A DNA stretch of 64,000 nucleotides from Cryomorphaceae bacterium (GTDB lineage Bacteria > Bacteroidota > Bacteroidia > Flavobacteriales_D > Crocinitomicaceae), in NCBI GenBank assembly GCA_027485415.1, contig JAIXRC010000133.1, positions 25,613 through 89,612 on the forward strand, read 5' to 3'. Positions 50,272-61,049 of this stretch are shown here, piece after piece (positions within the stretch are counted from its first letter, which is position 1; each line of letters opens with the position of its first letter). The position numbers and the translations under genes were made by a program. The notes under the pieces are model-generated. The model had not been told where the DNA came from and searched no databases. It saw only the letters and a program-made list of their open reading frames with translations.

Positions 50272-50722
50272 CAAGTTCTAGGATGGCCGACATTTCATAA
50301 CCCTTGGACAACAAAAACCGTACGATTTTTGCGGTTTTCTTGGGGCCTTCGGGTTCATTTCGCAAGGCTTGTTTTTTTTTCTCAAACCAATCCACCAAGC
50401 GTTTATTTTGGTCGTTCGTTTCCAATTGGCTCAACCCTATTTGGATAAGGTGCTCAGGTATTCGATGGGTCTTCAACCCCGCTTTTATTTTGTGTTTTCC
50501 CCATCCTTTAATCTTAAATTTCCCTTGCACATAGGCTTCCACAAAGCGTTGTTCATTTAAAAAGTTATGGGAAGTAAGGTGTTTAATAACCGCTTCTATT
50601 TGCTCTTCATGCAGGCCCTTCCGGCCGAGCTTGAGCTGTATTTCATTCGAACTGCGTTCTTGGTAGGCACAAAAACGCTCCATTTCCGTAATCCACCGCG
50701 GTAAATCAGGGGTAGTTGACAT
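50258..50722 (-). CDS. recX: Regulatory protein RecX
   Basis: [62 protein letters not shown]. Confidence 0.92.
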   Translation of the reverse strand: MSTTPDLPRWITEMERFCAYQERSSNEIQLKLGRKGLHEEQIEAVIKHLTSHNFLNEQRFVEAYVQGKFKIKGWGKHKIKAGLKTHRIPEHLIQIGLSQLETNDQNKRLVDWFEKKKQALRNEPEGPKKTAKIVRFLLSKGYEMSAILELVRLS

Positions 50723-52275
50723 TATAATTCAATCGGCTCTTGCTGCTGGTCAACAAAGGAATACTGCAGCAATTGAAAAGAAGTGTTGGGTGTAATGGGC
50801 ACCCATGTTTTAAACTTAAAATACCATTTCCATTGCATCGAACGGAATAACCCTCCTTTTTTGAAGTAGCCTTCGAGGTAGGGATGCACTTGAAGCGAAA
50901 AGCCTTTTAACCCTTTGTCTTTCAATAAAAAAGCAAGGTTGTTTTCGATTTCTTCCGCAAAAAGAATGCTGGCTTGAATTTCACCGGTTCCATTACATGT
51001 TGGACAGGTTTCATTGGTTTCAATTTCCGTTACTTCCCGCACCCGTTGTCGTGTAATTTCTACTACACCGAATTTGGAAGGGGGGATGATGTTATGTCGA
51101 GCACGGTCGTTCTTCATGAACTCTTTCAGTTTTTCATAAAGCTTTCGGTTGTTGTCGCGTTCGTGCATGTCGATAAAGTCGATGCAAATGATCCCTCCCA
51201 TATCGCGCAACTGTAAGACGCGAGCAATTTCTTCTGCCGCTTCAATATTGGTGGCCAATGCGTTGGATTCTTGACCATCTGCTCCTTTCCTATTGCCGCT
51301 GTTGACATCAATAACATGCATAGCTTCGGTGTGCTCTATGATGAGGTAACCACCGCTTGGCATAGGCACTTTTTTACCAAAAAGCACCTTGATTTGCTTG
51401 TTGATGCCATAACGTTCGAAAATAGGAATTCGGCCGTCGTAGTGTTTTACAATAGAGCTTTTTCCAGGGGCAATTTGTTCTACAAATGAAGAGATTTCGT
51501 CATGAGTTTCCTTGGAATTAACATGAACGTTTGTAAAATCTCCGTTCAATAAATCACGTAGAATAGAAGAGGTTGTGTTAATTTCTCCAAGAATTCTCTT
51601 GGGTGAATTACTTCCTTTCAGGTTCTTGAAAATGACTTCCCATTTTTCCATCAGCTGCGCCAAATCTTGCTCCAATTCCGCCAAGGTTCTATTTTCCGCA
51701 ACCGTTCGGATGATGGCACCGAAGTTTTTAGGTAGCAAGCCTTCTAGGGCATCCTTCAAGCGTTTTTTCTCTTCCTGTGACTTAATTTTTTGAGAGACAG
51801 AAATTTTATTGGAGAAGGGAGAAAGTACGATGTATCTTCCTGCAAGGGTTACTTCAGAAGAGAGCCGAGGTCCCTTCGTTGAAATGGGCTCTTTGGCAAC
51901 CTGAACCAACACAAATTGACTCGAAGAAACAACATCGTCGATTTTGCCGTCTTTGTTGATTTCTGGTTCGGGTTTGAAGTAGTTTAATGCGGCAACATTT
52001 TGCTTGCCGCGAATGACGTCTTTGGTGTATTTGTTCAAAGAACCAAACTTAGGCCCTAAATCCAAATAATGAAGGAATGCATCCTTCTCATAACCAACAT
52101 CCACAAAAGCAGCATTCAAGCTAGGAGAAAGGCGTCGTATTTTACCAAGGTAAATATCCCCAACAACAAAGTCAGAGCTGCCCCGTTCTTCGTGCAATTC
52201 GATGAGTTTGCCATCACGCAACAATGCCAACCAAATACCATTTGGTCGAACATCCACAATTAGTTCTAAATTCAA
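50722..52275 (-). CDS. rng: Ribonuclease G (RNase E/G family)
   Basis: GDIYLGKIRRLSPSLNAAFVDVGYEKDAFLHY S1; IIEHTEAMHVIDVNSG; CPTCNGTG. Confidence 0.96.
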   Translation of the reverse strand: MNLELIVDVRPNGIWLALLRDGKLIELHEERGSSDFVVGDIYLGKIRRLSPSLNAAFVDVGYEKDAFLHYLDLGPKFGSLNKYTKDVIRGKQNVAALNYFKPEPEINKDGKIDDVVSSSQFVLVQVAKEPISTKGPRLSSEVTLAGRYIVLSPFSNKISVSQKIKSQEEKKRLKDALEGLLPKNFGAIIRTVAENRTLAELEQDLAQLMEKWEVIFKNLKGSNSPKRILGEINTTSSILRDLLNGDFTNVHVNSKETHDEISSFVEQIAPGKSSIVKHYDGRIPIFERYGINKQIKVLFGKKVPMPSGGYLIIEHTEAMHVIDVNSGNRKGADGQESNALATNIEAAEEIARVLQLRDMGGIICIDFIDMHERDNNRKLYEKLKEFMKNDRARHNIIPPSKFGVVEITRQRVREVTEIETNETCPTCNGTGEIQASILFAEEIENNLAFLLKDKGLKGFSLQVHPYLEGYFKKGGLFRSMQWKWYFKFKTWVPITPNTSFQLLQYSFVDQQQEPIEL

Positions 52276-52334
52276 ATAGGAAAGAATTAGCCGTCTGAGG
52301 GTAAATCAGCCGTTTAAAACGGTTTAATTAAGGA

Positions 52335-52427
52335 CTATTTCTTTTTCTTATGGCGGTTTTTTCTCAACCTTTTCTTACGCTTGTGCGTCGCCATTTTATG
52401 TCTTTTTCTTTTCTTACCGCTAGGCAT
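52335..52427 (-). CDS. 30-aa extremely basic protein MPSGKKRKRHKMATHKRKKRLRKNRHKKKK
   Basis: Read directly (ATG at 52427, TAG at 52335-52337); below ORF-track cutoff; 60 bp upstream of rng with its own promoter-like element. Confidence 0.8.
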   Translation of the reverse strand: MPSGKKRKRHKMATHKRKKRLRKNRHKKKK

Positions 52428-52489
52428 AACCTTATATTTTAATGTTGTTTACTTTTCGAAATACCACCTCCACTCAGAAAGATGGGGTG

Positions 52490-52519
52490 CAAAAGTAAGG
52501 TAAAAAATTGAAAACCAAA
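52490..52519 (-). promoter_or_regulatory. Putative promoter TTTG-N18-TACTTTTG for the small basic protein-rng-recX unit
   Basis: Minus-strand -33 TTTG (52516-52519) and -7 TACTTTTG (52490-52497). Confidence 0.5.
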
Positions 52520-52527
52520 AAAGACTA

Positions 52528-52815
52528 CTACACTTTTACCTTCTGTTTAACTTGCTCAACAAAAACTTTAGCAGGCTTGAACGCCGGGATATTGTGTGCT
52601 GGAATAATGATCGTTGTATTTTTGGAAATGTTTCGGCCAGTTTTCTGTTTTCTTGTTCTCACAATAAAACTTCCAAATCCTCGAAGGTAGACATTCGTTC
52701 CTTCTGCCAAGGACGACTTAATGGAATCCATGACTGATTCAACTACACGTGACACTTCATTTTTTTCGAGCCCTGTTTCGTTGGAAATTTTATGAATAAG
52801 ATCTGCCTTTGTCAT
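52528..52815 (-). CDS. HU-family DNA-binding protein
   Basis: MTKADLIHKISNETGLEKNEV; GFGSFIVRTRKQKTGRNI; ITIPA-type C-term (TIIIPAHNIPAFKP). Confidence 0.97.
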   Translation of the reverse strand: MTKADLIHKISNETGLEKNEVSRVVESVMDSIKSSLAEGTNVYLRGFGSFIVRTRKQKTGRNISKNTTIIIPAHNIPAFKPAKVFVEQVKQKVKV

Positions 52816-52860
52816 AATGTTTTCTTTTTACTTGTTGTTTGATTGTTGTATTTTCGACCG

Positions 52861-52868
52861 CAAAAATA
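52861..52868 (-). promoter_or_regulatory. -7 element TATTTTTG upstream of the HU gene
   Basis: Minus-strand TAnnTTTG match. Confidence 0.4.
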
Positions 52869-52926
52869 GGATAGAATTGCCCATTTGACTATGTTTTTTC
52901 GAAAAAACCTCTTAAAAAATTCCTAA

Positions 52927-53970
52927 TTGCTTAGTTTTCAAGAATCTATTTTAGGTTGGTACGATCAAAACAAAAGGGATTTACCATGGCGAAATGCAAC
53001 ATCGCCTTATTTTATTTGGATTAGTGAGGTGATTTTACAGCAAACAAGGGTGGAACAAGGGATGCCTTTTTACCATCGCTTTGTGGAAAGATTTCCCAAT
53101 GTAAATGCGTTGGCCACGGCACAAGAAAATGAGGTTTTAGCCGTATGGAAAGGATTAGGGTATTATTCACGTGCCCGTAAACTCCATCATGCAGCAAAGA
53201 TAATCGTGGAAAATAGCCCTACGTTCCCAGATTCATTCAATTCCTTGATTAAACTTCCAGGAATAGGTCAGTACACAGCAGCAGCTATCGCTTCCATAGC
53301 ATTTAATGAGCCTGTCCCGGCTTTGGATGGTAATGCCTACCGTATTATGTCTAGGGTTTTTAATATTGCCGACAATGTAGCTTCCGCCAAGGCGCAAAAA
53401 CAGTTCATCCGCCTAGCCAATGAATGGATTTCACAAGCGCGACCTGGTGATTTTAACCAGGCACTGATGGACTTGGGGTCAACGGTATGCACCCCCCGAC
53501 AACCAGATTGTAGCAAATGTCCCTTAAATTTCGGGTGCGAAGCTCGCGCCTTAAATAATTTTCATGAAAGACCCGTAAAAACCTCAAAAAAACCTCCTCA
53601 AAACAGGTTTTTAATGTTCGATTTTTTAGTCAACAATGACAATTTGGGTCTGAAGAAAATGGAAGAGGGTAATATTTGGAAAAATCTATACTTGTTTCCC
53701 TTTCGAGAATTTGCTTCAGAACAGCTCCTCTCGGAAGAAACCGCCCGTTGGGAACGATTAGGCGGAGAAACTTTGCCTGCGGGAATTCATGCGTTAAGCC
53801 ATCAAAAAATTCATTACCGCACGCGGATAATGCCTGTTGAAAACCCAGAAAAAACGGGATATTCAAAATTGAAATGGTGCAGCCATGAAGAACTCGAAGG
53901 CACTGCAATTCCTGCGGTTGCAACAAAAATTATTAACCAATGGAACAATAAAAGGCCCGCCACTATTTAA
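52927..53970 (+). CDS. mutY: A/G-specific adenine glycosylase
   Basis: WYDQNKRDLPWRN; ISEVILQQTRVEQG; LPGIGQYTAAAIASIAF; 4Fe-4S CTPRQPDCSKCPLNFGC; TTG start. Confidence 0.96.
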   Translation: MLSFQESILGWYDQNKRDLPWRNATSPYFIWISEVILQQTRVEQGMPFYHRFVERFPNVNALATAQENEVLAVWKGLGYYSRARKLHHAAKIIVENSPTFPDSFNSLIKLPGIGQYTAAAIASIAFNEPVPALDGNAYRIMSRVFNIADNVASAKAQKQFIRLANEWISQARPGDFNQALMDLGSTVCTPRQPDCSKCPLNFGCEARALNNFHERPVKTSKKPPQNRFLMFDFLVNNDNLGLKKMEEGNIWKNLYLFPFREFASEQLLSEETARWERLGGETLPAGIHALSHQKIHYRTRIMPVENPEKTGYSKLKWCSHEELEGTAIPAVATKIINQWNNKRPATI

Positions 53971-53973
53971 TAC

Positions 53974-53981
53974 TATCTTTG
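53974..53981 (+). promoter_or_regulatory. -7 element TATCTTTG upstream of leucyl aminopeptidase
   Basis: TAnnTTTG match ending 4 nt before ATG; may imply a short or leaderless transcript. Confidence 0.35.
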
Positions 53982-53985
53982 CGCT

Positions 53986-55341
53986 ATGATAAAATTGACT
54001 AAGGCAAGCAAATTAAAAAATCTTGCCGTTCTTTCCCTTGACGTATCGCCCAATTTCACCAAGGAATGGGATTATGAAAAAAAGGATCATTGGCACCTTA
54101 AGGTAGGATCAAAATTTCAAGCGCTTTCTGCCGAAAAGCAACGTTCTGTTGGCGCAGAGGTTTTCGCGCTAATAGCCCAAGAGGTTGAGGGAATTCAGAT
54201 TATGGAGGAAGCGTCTTCTGTTCATTTTTTGGAAGGATTGATGTTGGCTTCCTACCGTTTCGATCGTTTTCTTTCCAATCCAAAAAAAAATAAATTACAC
54301 ACGGTTGTAGTTCCAAAAGCGTTAAAAAATCAAGAATTCGTTTATTTAAACGCAATGCAAGAAGTTGTTTTTTGGACAAGAGACATGGTCAATCTTCCTG
54401 TTTCACATCTGAATGCCGTTCAGTTTGCCGAGGAAATAAAACAATGGTGTCAAGATAAACACTGCAGCGTGGAGGTTTTGAATCACGCTAAAATTAAATC
54501 CATGAAAATGGGAGGACTTCTTGCTGTTAACCAAGGATCTATGACACCACCTACCTTTACCACGATTTCGTACAAGCCTAAAAAACAGGTCAACCAAAAC
54601 CCTATCGTTTTGGTGGGAAAAGGGGTGGTTTATGATACTGGAGGACTGAGCCTAAAGCCAACTCCTGGCTCCATGGACTCCATGAAAAGTGACATGGCAG
54701 GTGCCGCCATGGTGGTAGGCGCAATTAAAGCCTTATCGGTGTTAAACATTCCCGTGCATGTTATTGGTTTGATTCCCGCGACCGACAACCGCCCAGGAGG
54801 GAACGCCTATGCTCCTGGGGATATCATTACTATGTATAACAAGTCAACGGTTGAAGTATTGAATACCGATGCTGAAGGACGTATGATTCTAGCCGATGCA
54901 TTATCTTACGCCGATAAGTTTGATCCCGAACTGGTCATTAGCGCAGCTACCTTAACCGGAGCCGCCGTAAGAGCCATTGGAACAAAAGCCGCTATTTCCA
55001 TGGGCAATGCTCCAAAGAACGTGATGGATGCCTTGGTGGATTCGGGCCTTAAAACCCACGAAAGACTGGTCGAATTTCCTTTTTGGGAAGAATACTTAAC
55101 GCCCATGAAATCAGAAATTGCCGACCTTAAAAACATTGGTGGGGCAGATGCTGGAATGATTACAGCTGGTAAGTTTCTGGAAACTTTCGTCAAAGCTCCT
55201 TACATTCATTTGGATGTTGCGGGGCCCACTTGGCTTGAGCAGCGCAGTGGTTACTTACCGAAAGGAGGAACAGGATTTGGCGTACGATTGTTGTTGGAAT
55301 TTTTAACGAATTATCACCAATGGAAAAAGAACGAAAATTAA
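53986..55341 (+). CDS. pepA: Leucyl aminopeptidase family (M17)
   Basis: VGKGVVYDTGGLSLKP; NTDAEGRMILADALSYA. Confidence 0.95.
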   Translation: MIKLTKASKLKNLAVLSLDVSPNFTKEWDYEKKDHWHLKVGSKFQALSAEKQRSVGAEVFALIAQEVEGIQIMEEASSVHFLEGLMLASYRFDRFLSNPKKNKLHTVVVPKALKNQEFVYLNAMQEVVFWTRDMVNLPVSHLNAVQFAEEIKQWCQDKHCSVEVLNHAKIKSMKMGGLLAVNQGSMTPPTFTTISYKPKKQVNQNPIVLVGKGVVYDTGGLSLKPTPGSMDSMKSDMAGAAMVVGAIKALSVLNIPVHVIGLIPATDNRPGGNAYAPGDIITMYNKSTVEVLNTDAEGRMILADALSYADKFDPELVISAATLTGAAVRAIGTKAAISMGNAPKNVMDALVDSGLKTHERLVEFPFWEEYLTPMKSEIADLKNIGGADAGMITAGKFLETFVKAPYIHLDVAGPTWLEQRSGYLPKGGTGFGVRLLLEFLTNYHQWKKNEN

Positions 55342-56378
55342 AAGTGGGAGTAACCTGCGGTGATCCTGCGGGCATTGGACCAGAAACCATTTACAAGCTT
55401 TGCATGGACTCTCGAATGCTCCAAGAATCCGTGTTGATTTTTTATTGCCCAATAGAGGCATTGAATCAGGTAAAAAAACAGTTTGATTTGGAAGAGGTTG
55501 CATTTCATATGATCCAACAGCCTACTCAGGCTCAACCGGGCAAAGCGAACATTATCAGCCCGAAAACACAGCCTCAAATCCAGTTAGGCAAGCCCACAAA
55601 AGAAACCGCAACGACAGCGTATTGGGCTTTAGAAACTTCAACAGAAGATTTAAAGAAAGGGCATTTGAACGCTGTAGTAACCGCCCCTCTTTCAAAAGCA
55701 CAGGTCATGTTGGTGGAACCTGAATTTGTGGGACATACCGAGTATTATCAAAAAAGGTTTAAAGACGAGGGGGCTTTGATGGTGTTGTGTTCAGAAAGAT
55801 TACGCGTTGCTTTGGTTACCAACCACGTTGCATTAAGCGGGCTGTTAGAGGTGTTGACGAAAGATGCAATTCTCAACGCACTTAAAAATTTGGAAACAGC
55901 CCTTCGTAAAGACTTCAATATCATCAAACCAAGAATAGCAGTATTAGGCCTTAATCCGCATGCAGGGGAATCCGGAAATATCGGAAAGGAAGAACTCGAA
56001 ATCATTGGGCCAGCCATTAGTGCCGCAAAAAATGCAGGAGTTTTAGCCTTTGGACCTTATTCAGCCGATGGTTTCTTTGGTTCCGGACAGTGTTTTCAGT
56101 TTGATGCAGTGTTGGCGATGTATCACGATCAAGGATTAACAGGATTTAAGGCCATTACCCAAGATGAAGGAGTAAATTATACAGCGGGTTTATCCGTCGT
56201 TAGAACCTCCCCGGGTCACGGCACAGCGTTTGAACTCGCGAATAAGGGAACAGCCAATGAAACGGGTTTGCGGAACGCCCTATACTTTGCTGTGGACGTG
56301 GTCAAAAACAGAGAGGATTACCGTTTAAGCACGCAAAATCCCTTGCCTTTTTCAGCGGGCGTTAAAGAAACTCCTTAA
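55320..56378 (+). CDS. pdxA: 4-hydroxythreonine-4-phosphate dehydrogenase
   Basis: GVTCGDPAGIGPETIYK; LNPHAGESGNIGKEE; YHDQGLTGFK. Confidence 0.97.
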   Translation: MEKERKLKVGVTCGDPAGIGPETIYKLCMDSRMLQESVLIFYCPIEALNQVKKQFDLEEVAFHMIQQPTQAQPGKANIISPKTQPQIQLGKPTKETATTAYWALETSTEDLKKGHLNAVVTAPLSKAQVMLVEPEFVGHTEYYQKRFKDEGALMVLCSERLRVALVTNHVALSGLLEVLTKDAILNALKNLETALRKDFNIIKPRIAVLGLNPHAGESGNIGKEELEIIGPAISAAKNAGVLAFGPYSADGFFGSGQCFQFDAVLAMYHDQGLTGFKAITQDEGVNYTAGLSVVRTSPGHGTAFELANKGTANETGLRNALYFAVDVVKNREDYRLSTQNPLPFSAGVKETP

Positions 56379-56397
56379 AGGTCAATCCTTATTAAAC

Positions 56398-56428
56398 TTG
56401 GGGGATACAATTATTTACCCTAACTTTG
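56398..56428 (+). promoter_or_regulatory. Putative promoter TTG-N20-TAACTTTG ahead of yceD-rpmF-plsX-fabH-accBC
   Basis: -33 TTG 56398-56400 and -7 TAACTTTG 56421-56428; ATG at 56446. Confidence 0.6.
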
Positions 56429-56445
56429 CCTCTGTTTTTTGAAAA

Positions 56446-56937
56446 ATGAATTGGAAGAAAGACTTTTTATGGCCTTTTTCGGGACTTAAAATAGGGTTTC
56501 ACGAAACTCAATGGTTGTTGCCTCCAGCCTTTTTTAAAGAATTAGAGCAGTTTGAAATAAGTTCAGGCGAAGGAAAGGTATTAGCGAAGCTGGAAAAGAA
56601 AGAAACCATGTTGTTGCTTTCGTTAAGTTTAGAGGCTCAATTAATGGCAGCCTGTGATCGTTGCAGCGAACCTCTTGCTTTTTCAGCAACAGGTACCATG
56701 GACTTAGTTTATAAATTTGGAGAAGAACCGTCCATGGACGAGTCGTTGGTCGTGTTGCCGAAAGACGCATTCCAGTTGGATCTTTTTCAACCTTGTTTTG
56801 AATTAATGGTTATCTCCTTGCCCACGAGATATTTGCACCGCGAGGAAGATTGTAACCAGGATATTATAAGGTTGCTGCAAAGAACCGAAAACGAAAACAC
56901 TGACCCGCGTTGGGACATATTGAAAAAGAATAGTTAA
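56446..56937 (+). CDS. DUF177 (YceD) domain protein
   Basis: ACDRCSEPLAFSATGTMDLVYKFGEE; immediately upstream of rpmF as usual. Confidence 0.9.
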   Translation: MNWKKDFLWPFSGLKIGFHETQWLLPPAFFKELEQFEISSGEGKVLAKLEKKETMLLLSLSLEAQLMAACDRCSEPLAFSATGTMDLVYKFGEEPSMDESLVVLPKDAFQLDLFQPCFELMVISLPTRYLHREEDCNQDIIRLLQRTENENTDPRWDILKKNS

Positions 56938-56959
56938 TTTAACGTTTTATTTATAGAAA

Positions 56960-57157
56960 ATGGCACATCCTAAAAGACGCACATCTACCACTAGAAGAGA
57001 TAAGCGAAGAACCCACAAAGTGGCGGTTGCAGCGAATATTGCAACGTGTCCTACTACAGGTCAACCTCATTTATTCCATCATGCACATTGGCATGAAGGA
57101 ACACTTTATTATAAAGGAAAAGTGGTTGCTCAAAAAGAGCAAGAGGTCGTTGAATAA
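56960..57157 (+). CDS. rpmF: 50S ribosomal protein L32
   Basis: [20 protein letters not shown]. Confidence 0.97.
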   Translation: MAHPKRRTSTTRRDKRRTHKVAVAANIATCPTTGQPHLFHHAHWHEGTLYYKGKVVAQKEQEVVE

Positions 57158-57163
57158 TTTTCG

Positions 57164-58105
57164 ATGAAAATCGGTTTAGATGTTTCCGGAGGGGATTTTG
57201 CCCCTAAAGTAAATATCCTTGCAGCCCATAAAATTCGTCAAGACTTAGACGGAAAGGTAACGCTTTATCTCTTCGGAAGCAAAGAAGAGATGGTGAGCGA
57301 AATGATACAACTCAACATTGATCCCTTGAGTTTTATGTTGGTGGATTGCAAAGAGGCGATCTCGATGGAAGACCATCCCATTCAAGCGCTGAAGCAAAAG
57401 CCGAATTCGAGCATGTCTGTTGGATTAAATTATTTGCGAGATGGTCAAATTGATGCCTTTGCAAGCACCGGTAATACCGGCGCTATGATGGTGGGTTCTA
57501 TTTATAAGTTAAATACTATTCCTGGTATTATAAGGCCCTGTATCTCGACGCTTATACCTTGTATTAATGGAAAACAAACAGTGCTTTTGGATGTGGGTTC
57601 TAATGCCGATTGCAGAGTGGATGTATTAACTCAATTTGCTGAATTAGGAAGCGTTTATGCAGAAACCATCCTAGGGGTAACGTCACCACGAGTGGGTCTC
57701 GTGAATATAGGGAAAGAAGAATCGAAAGGAAATTTGGTTTCGCAGGCCACGTTCAAGGCCTTAAGAGAATTACCCAACATTAATTTCATTGGAAACATTG
57801 AAGGCCGAGACTTTTTTTCGAACGAGGCCGATGTATTGGTGTGCGACGGTTTTACAGGAAACATCATCCTAAAGCAAGCAGAAGGCTTCTATTCCTTGTT
57901 AAAAAAACGAGGGATCCAAGACGAATATTTTGACTTGTTCAATTATGAAAATTACGGTGGAACCCCCATTCTTGGGGTTAAAGGAAATGCCATTATTGGC
58001 CATGGTTCCTCCAATGAAAATGCAGTATACGCTATGCTAATGCACGCTTTTCAAGTGGCAACGCATGGTTTGTCTGAGCGAATTACTAATGCGATAAAAG
58101 AATGA
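57164..58105 (+). CDS. plsX: Phosphate acyltransferase
   Basis: [37 protein letters not shown]. Confidence 0.97.
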   Translation: MKIGLDVSGGDFAPKVNILAAHKIRQDLDGKVTLYLFGSKEEMVSEMIQLNIDPLSFMLVDCKEAISMEDHPIQALKQKPNSSMSVGLNYLRDGQIDAFASTGNTGAMMVGSIYKLNTIPGIIRPCISTLIPCINGKQTVLLDVGSNADCRVDVLTQFAELGSVYAETILGVTSPRVGLVNIGKEESKGNLVSQATFKALRELPNINFIGNIEGRDFFSNEADVLVCDGFTGNIILKQAEGFYSLLKKRGIQDEYFDLFNYENYGGTPILGVKGNAIIGHGSSNENAVYAMLMHAFQVATHGLSERITNAIKE

Positions 58106-59091
58106 AAAAAATTCATGCGGCCATTACCGGAGTCAATGGTTATGTGCCGGAAGATATATTGAGCAACGACGATTTAGCCAAGATGGTGGACACGTCCGAT
58201 GAATGGATAACCACACGAACAGGTATTAAAGAACGTAGAATCATGCGCAATGGAGCGTCCTCCGATATTGCGCTTGAAGCGGTTAAGGGACTTCTGAATA
58301 AAACGAATACCAATCCGTTGGACGTTGAATTAGTGATTTTAGCGACGGTAACTCCCGATTATCCGTTTCCTTCGACTGCTAATGTTTTATGCGACAAGGC
58401 AGGTATGACCAATGCTTGGGGGTATGATCTAATTGCCGCCTGTTCAGGCTTTATTTATGCTTTGTCCACTGGTGCGCAATTCATTGAAACAGGTCGCTAT
58501 AAAAAAGTCGTTGTCGTTGGGGTAGATAAAATGACCTCAATTCTTGACTATCAAGACAGAACCACCTGCGTAATTTTCGGTGACGGAGGAGGAGCCGTCC
58601 TTTTAGAACCCAATGAGGAGGGGCTGGGTGTACAAGATTTTATTTTACGAAGCGATGGGGCGGGACGTCATTATTTGGTGCAGCCTGCAGGAGGTTCCTT
58701 GAATCCAGCGAGTGTAGAAACCGTTGAAAATCGCATGCATTATGTGAAACAGGAAGGAAAACAAGTGTTCAAGTTTGCGGTGACCAACATGGCGGAAGTG
58801 TCCGCGGAAATTATGGAAAAGAATCAGTTAACCGCAGAGGACATTGCTTGGCTAGTGCCTCACCAAGCCAACCTTAGAATCATTGACGCTACAGCCGACA
58901 GAATGGGAATCACCAAGGATAAAGTAATGATCAACATTCAAAAATATGGCAACACCACAGCAGGAACCCTGCCTTTGTGCCTCTGGGATTACGAAGCGCA
59001 GTTGAAAAAAGGAGACAATATTATTTTAAGTGCTTTTGGTGGTGGATTTACCTGGGGTGCAGTATATTTGAAATGGGCATATAATTCTTAA
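58102..59091 (+). CDS. fabH: 3-oxoacyl-[acyl-carrier-protein] synthase III
   Basis: [36 protein letters not shown]. Confidence 0.97.
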   Translation: MKKIHAAITGVNGYVPEDILSNDDLAKMVDTSDEWITTRTGIKERRIMRNGASSDIALEAVKGLLNKTNTNPLDVELVILATVTPDYPFPSTANVLCDKAGMTNAWGYDLIAACSGFIYALSTGAQFIETGRYKKVVVVGVDKMTSILDYQDRTTCVIFGDGGGAVLLEPNEEGLGVQDFILRSDGAGRHYLVQPAGGSLNPASVETVENRMHYVKQEGKQVFKFAVTNMAEVSAEIMEKNQLTAEDIAWLVPHQANLRIIDATADRMGITKDKVMINIQKYGNTTAGTLPLCLWDYEAQLKKGDNIILSAFGGGFTWGAVYLKWAYNS

Positions 59092-59100
59092 TTTTGAACT

Positions 59101-59580
59101 ATGAATAACGAGGAAATAAAAGAACTGATCAAATTAGTATCCAAGCTTGGCTTAGGTAAAGTGGAAATTGAAAAAGATGGCTTTAAGATTAACATCAAAG
59201 GGCCAAATATGGGCGCCCCCATGACGTATTCTCCGGTCTCGGCTCCCATTCCAGCTCCAGTTGTTGCTCAACCTTTAACATCGGTTCAAAATGAACCTCA
59301 GGCTGAACAGGCCGCAAAAGTTGTTGCGGAAAACACCAATACTATAACTATCAAATCCACGATGATAGGAACGTTTTATCGTTCCTCTGGCCCGGATAAA
59401 GCTCCTTTCGTGGAAGTGGGTTCTGAAATTAAAAAGGGCGATAAAATTTGCATCATTGAAGCAATGAAACTGTTCAATGAAATTGAATCAGAAGTGAGTG
59501 GTAAAATTGTAAAAGTATTGGTGGATGACGCAACTCCTGTGGAATTCGACCAACCCCTTTTCTTGGTAGAACCGGCCTAA
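59101..59580 (+). CDS. accB: Acetyl-CoA carboxylase biotin carboxyl carrier protein
   Basis: Pro/Ala linker; [23 protein letters not shown]. Confidence 0.96.
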   Translation: MNNEEIKELIKLVSKLGLGKVEIEKDGFKINIKGPNMGAPMTYSPVSAPIPAPVVAQPLTSVQNEPQAEQAAKVVAENTNTITIKSTMIGTFYRSSGPDKAPFVEVGSEIKKGDKICIIEAMKLFNEIESEVSGKIVKVLVDDATPVEFDQPLFLVEPA

Positions 59581-59590
59581 AACGAGAACC

Positions 59591-60928
59591 ATGTTTAAAA
59601 AAATACTCATCGCGAATCGAGGCGAAATAGCCATGCGTGTAATACGCACTTGTAAGGAAATGGGAATAAAAACGGTTGCAGTGTATTCCACGGCGGATAA
59701 AGATTCCTTGCCCGTTCGTTTTGCAGATGAAGCAGTTTGCATAGGTCCCGCAGTAAGCTCGAAGTCTTACTTATCTATTTCGAACATCATTGCAGCAGCA
59801 GAAATCACCAACTCTGACGCGATTCATCCTGGGTATGGGTTTTTGTCTGAAAACGAGAAGTTTTCCCGCGTTTGCCAAGAATACGGGATAAAGTTCATTG
59901 GGGCCCTGCCAGAACAAATCGCTGCAATGGGCGATAAGGCAACGGCAAAAGCCACCATGATCAAGGCGGGAGTTCCGTGCATTCCTGGTTCAGCAGGGCT
60001 TTTAAAAGACATTGAAGACGCAAAGGTCAACGCCGAACGCATCAAATACCCCGTGATTTTAAAAGCCACCGCCGGCGGAGGAGGTAAAGGTATGCGCATT
60101 GTTTGGAAAGAGGAAGAACTTCAATCGGCATGGGATTCTGCCCGACAAGAAGCTGGAGCGGCATTTGGAAACGATGGGGTTTACATGGAGAAATTCATCG
60201 AAGAGCCGCGGCATATTGAAATTCAAATTGCGGGAGATCAGTACGGAAACGCTTGCCACCTGTCGGAAAGGGACTGTTCGATTCAACGAAGACATCAAAA
60301 GTTAGTGGAGGAAACCCCTTCCCCGTTCATGACGCCTGAACTGCGTGATAAAATGGGGGAAGCGGCAATTAAAGCTGCAAAGGCCGTTCGATACGAAGGA
60401 GTTGGTACCGTGGAGTTTTTAGTGGATAAAAACCGGGACTTTTATTTCATGGAAATGAACACCCGTATTCAGGTAGAACACACCATTACGGAAGAGGTGA
60501 TCAATTATGACCTGGTAAAAGAACAAATTAAATTAGCGGCAGGCGAAAAGATTTCAGGAAAGAATTACACGCCTATTTTGCACGCGATACAATGCCGAAT
60601 TAACGCAGAAGACCCCTACAACGATTTCAGGCCTTCTCCAGGAAAAATCACCGATTACCATTCGCCAGGAGGCCATGGAGTGCGCATCGACACACACGTT
60701 TATGCTGGTTATACCATTCCTCCAAATTATGACTCAATGATCTCCAAACTGATCGTTGTTGCGCAGACGAGAGAAGAAGCAATCCTAAAAATGCGACGTG
60801 CGTTGGATGAATACATTGTGGCCGGAATTAAAACTACCATTCCTTTTCACCAACAGTTAATGCACCACCCAAAATTCATGGAAGGTGATTTTACAACGAA
60901 GTTCATGGAGGGTTTTGAGATTAAGTAA
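59591..60928 (+). CDS. accC: Acetyl-CoA carboxylase biotin carboxylase subunit
   Basis: [46 protein letters not shown]. Confidence 0.98.
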   Translation: MFKKILIANRGEIAMRVIRTCKEMGIKTVAVYSTADKDSLPVRFADEAVCIGPAVSSKSYLSISNIIAAAEITNSDAIHPGYGFLSENEKFSRVCQEYGIKFIGALPEQIAAMGDKATAKATMIKAGVPCIPGSAGLLKDIEDAKVNAERIKYPVILKATAGGGGKGMRIVWKEEELQSAWDSARQEAGAAFGNDGVYMEKFIEEPRHIEIQIAGDQYGNACHLSERDCSIQRRHQKLVEETPSPFMTPELRDKMGEAAIKAAKAVRYEGVGTVEFLVDKNRDFYFMEMNTRIQVEHTITEEVINYDLVKEQIKLAAGEKISGKNYTPILHAIQCRINAEDPYNDFRPSPGKITDYHSPGGHGVRIDTHVYAGYTIPPNYDSMISKLIVVAQTREEAILKMRRALDEYIVAGIKTTIPFHQQLMHHPKFMEGDFTTKFMEGFEIK

Positions 60929-60935
60929 ATCTCAA

Positions 60936-60951
60936 TGCGTGGATTCACGCA
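60936..60951. terminator. Possible weak hairpin TGCGTG-gatt-CACGCA after accC
   Basis: 6-bp stem directly after the accC stop; no long T-tract. Confidence 0.25.
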
Positions 60952-61049
60952 AATTTACTGCGTAATTTCACACAAAATTAATGGCAACCGACGGATAAAA
61001 GTTTCGTTAAAACGGCGCAAAAAAGTTAATTTTATCAAAAATTGTGATT

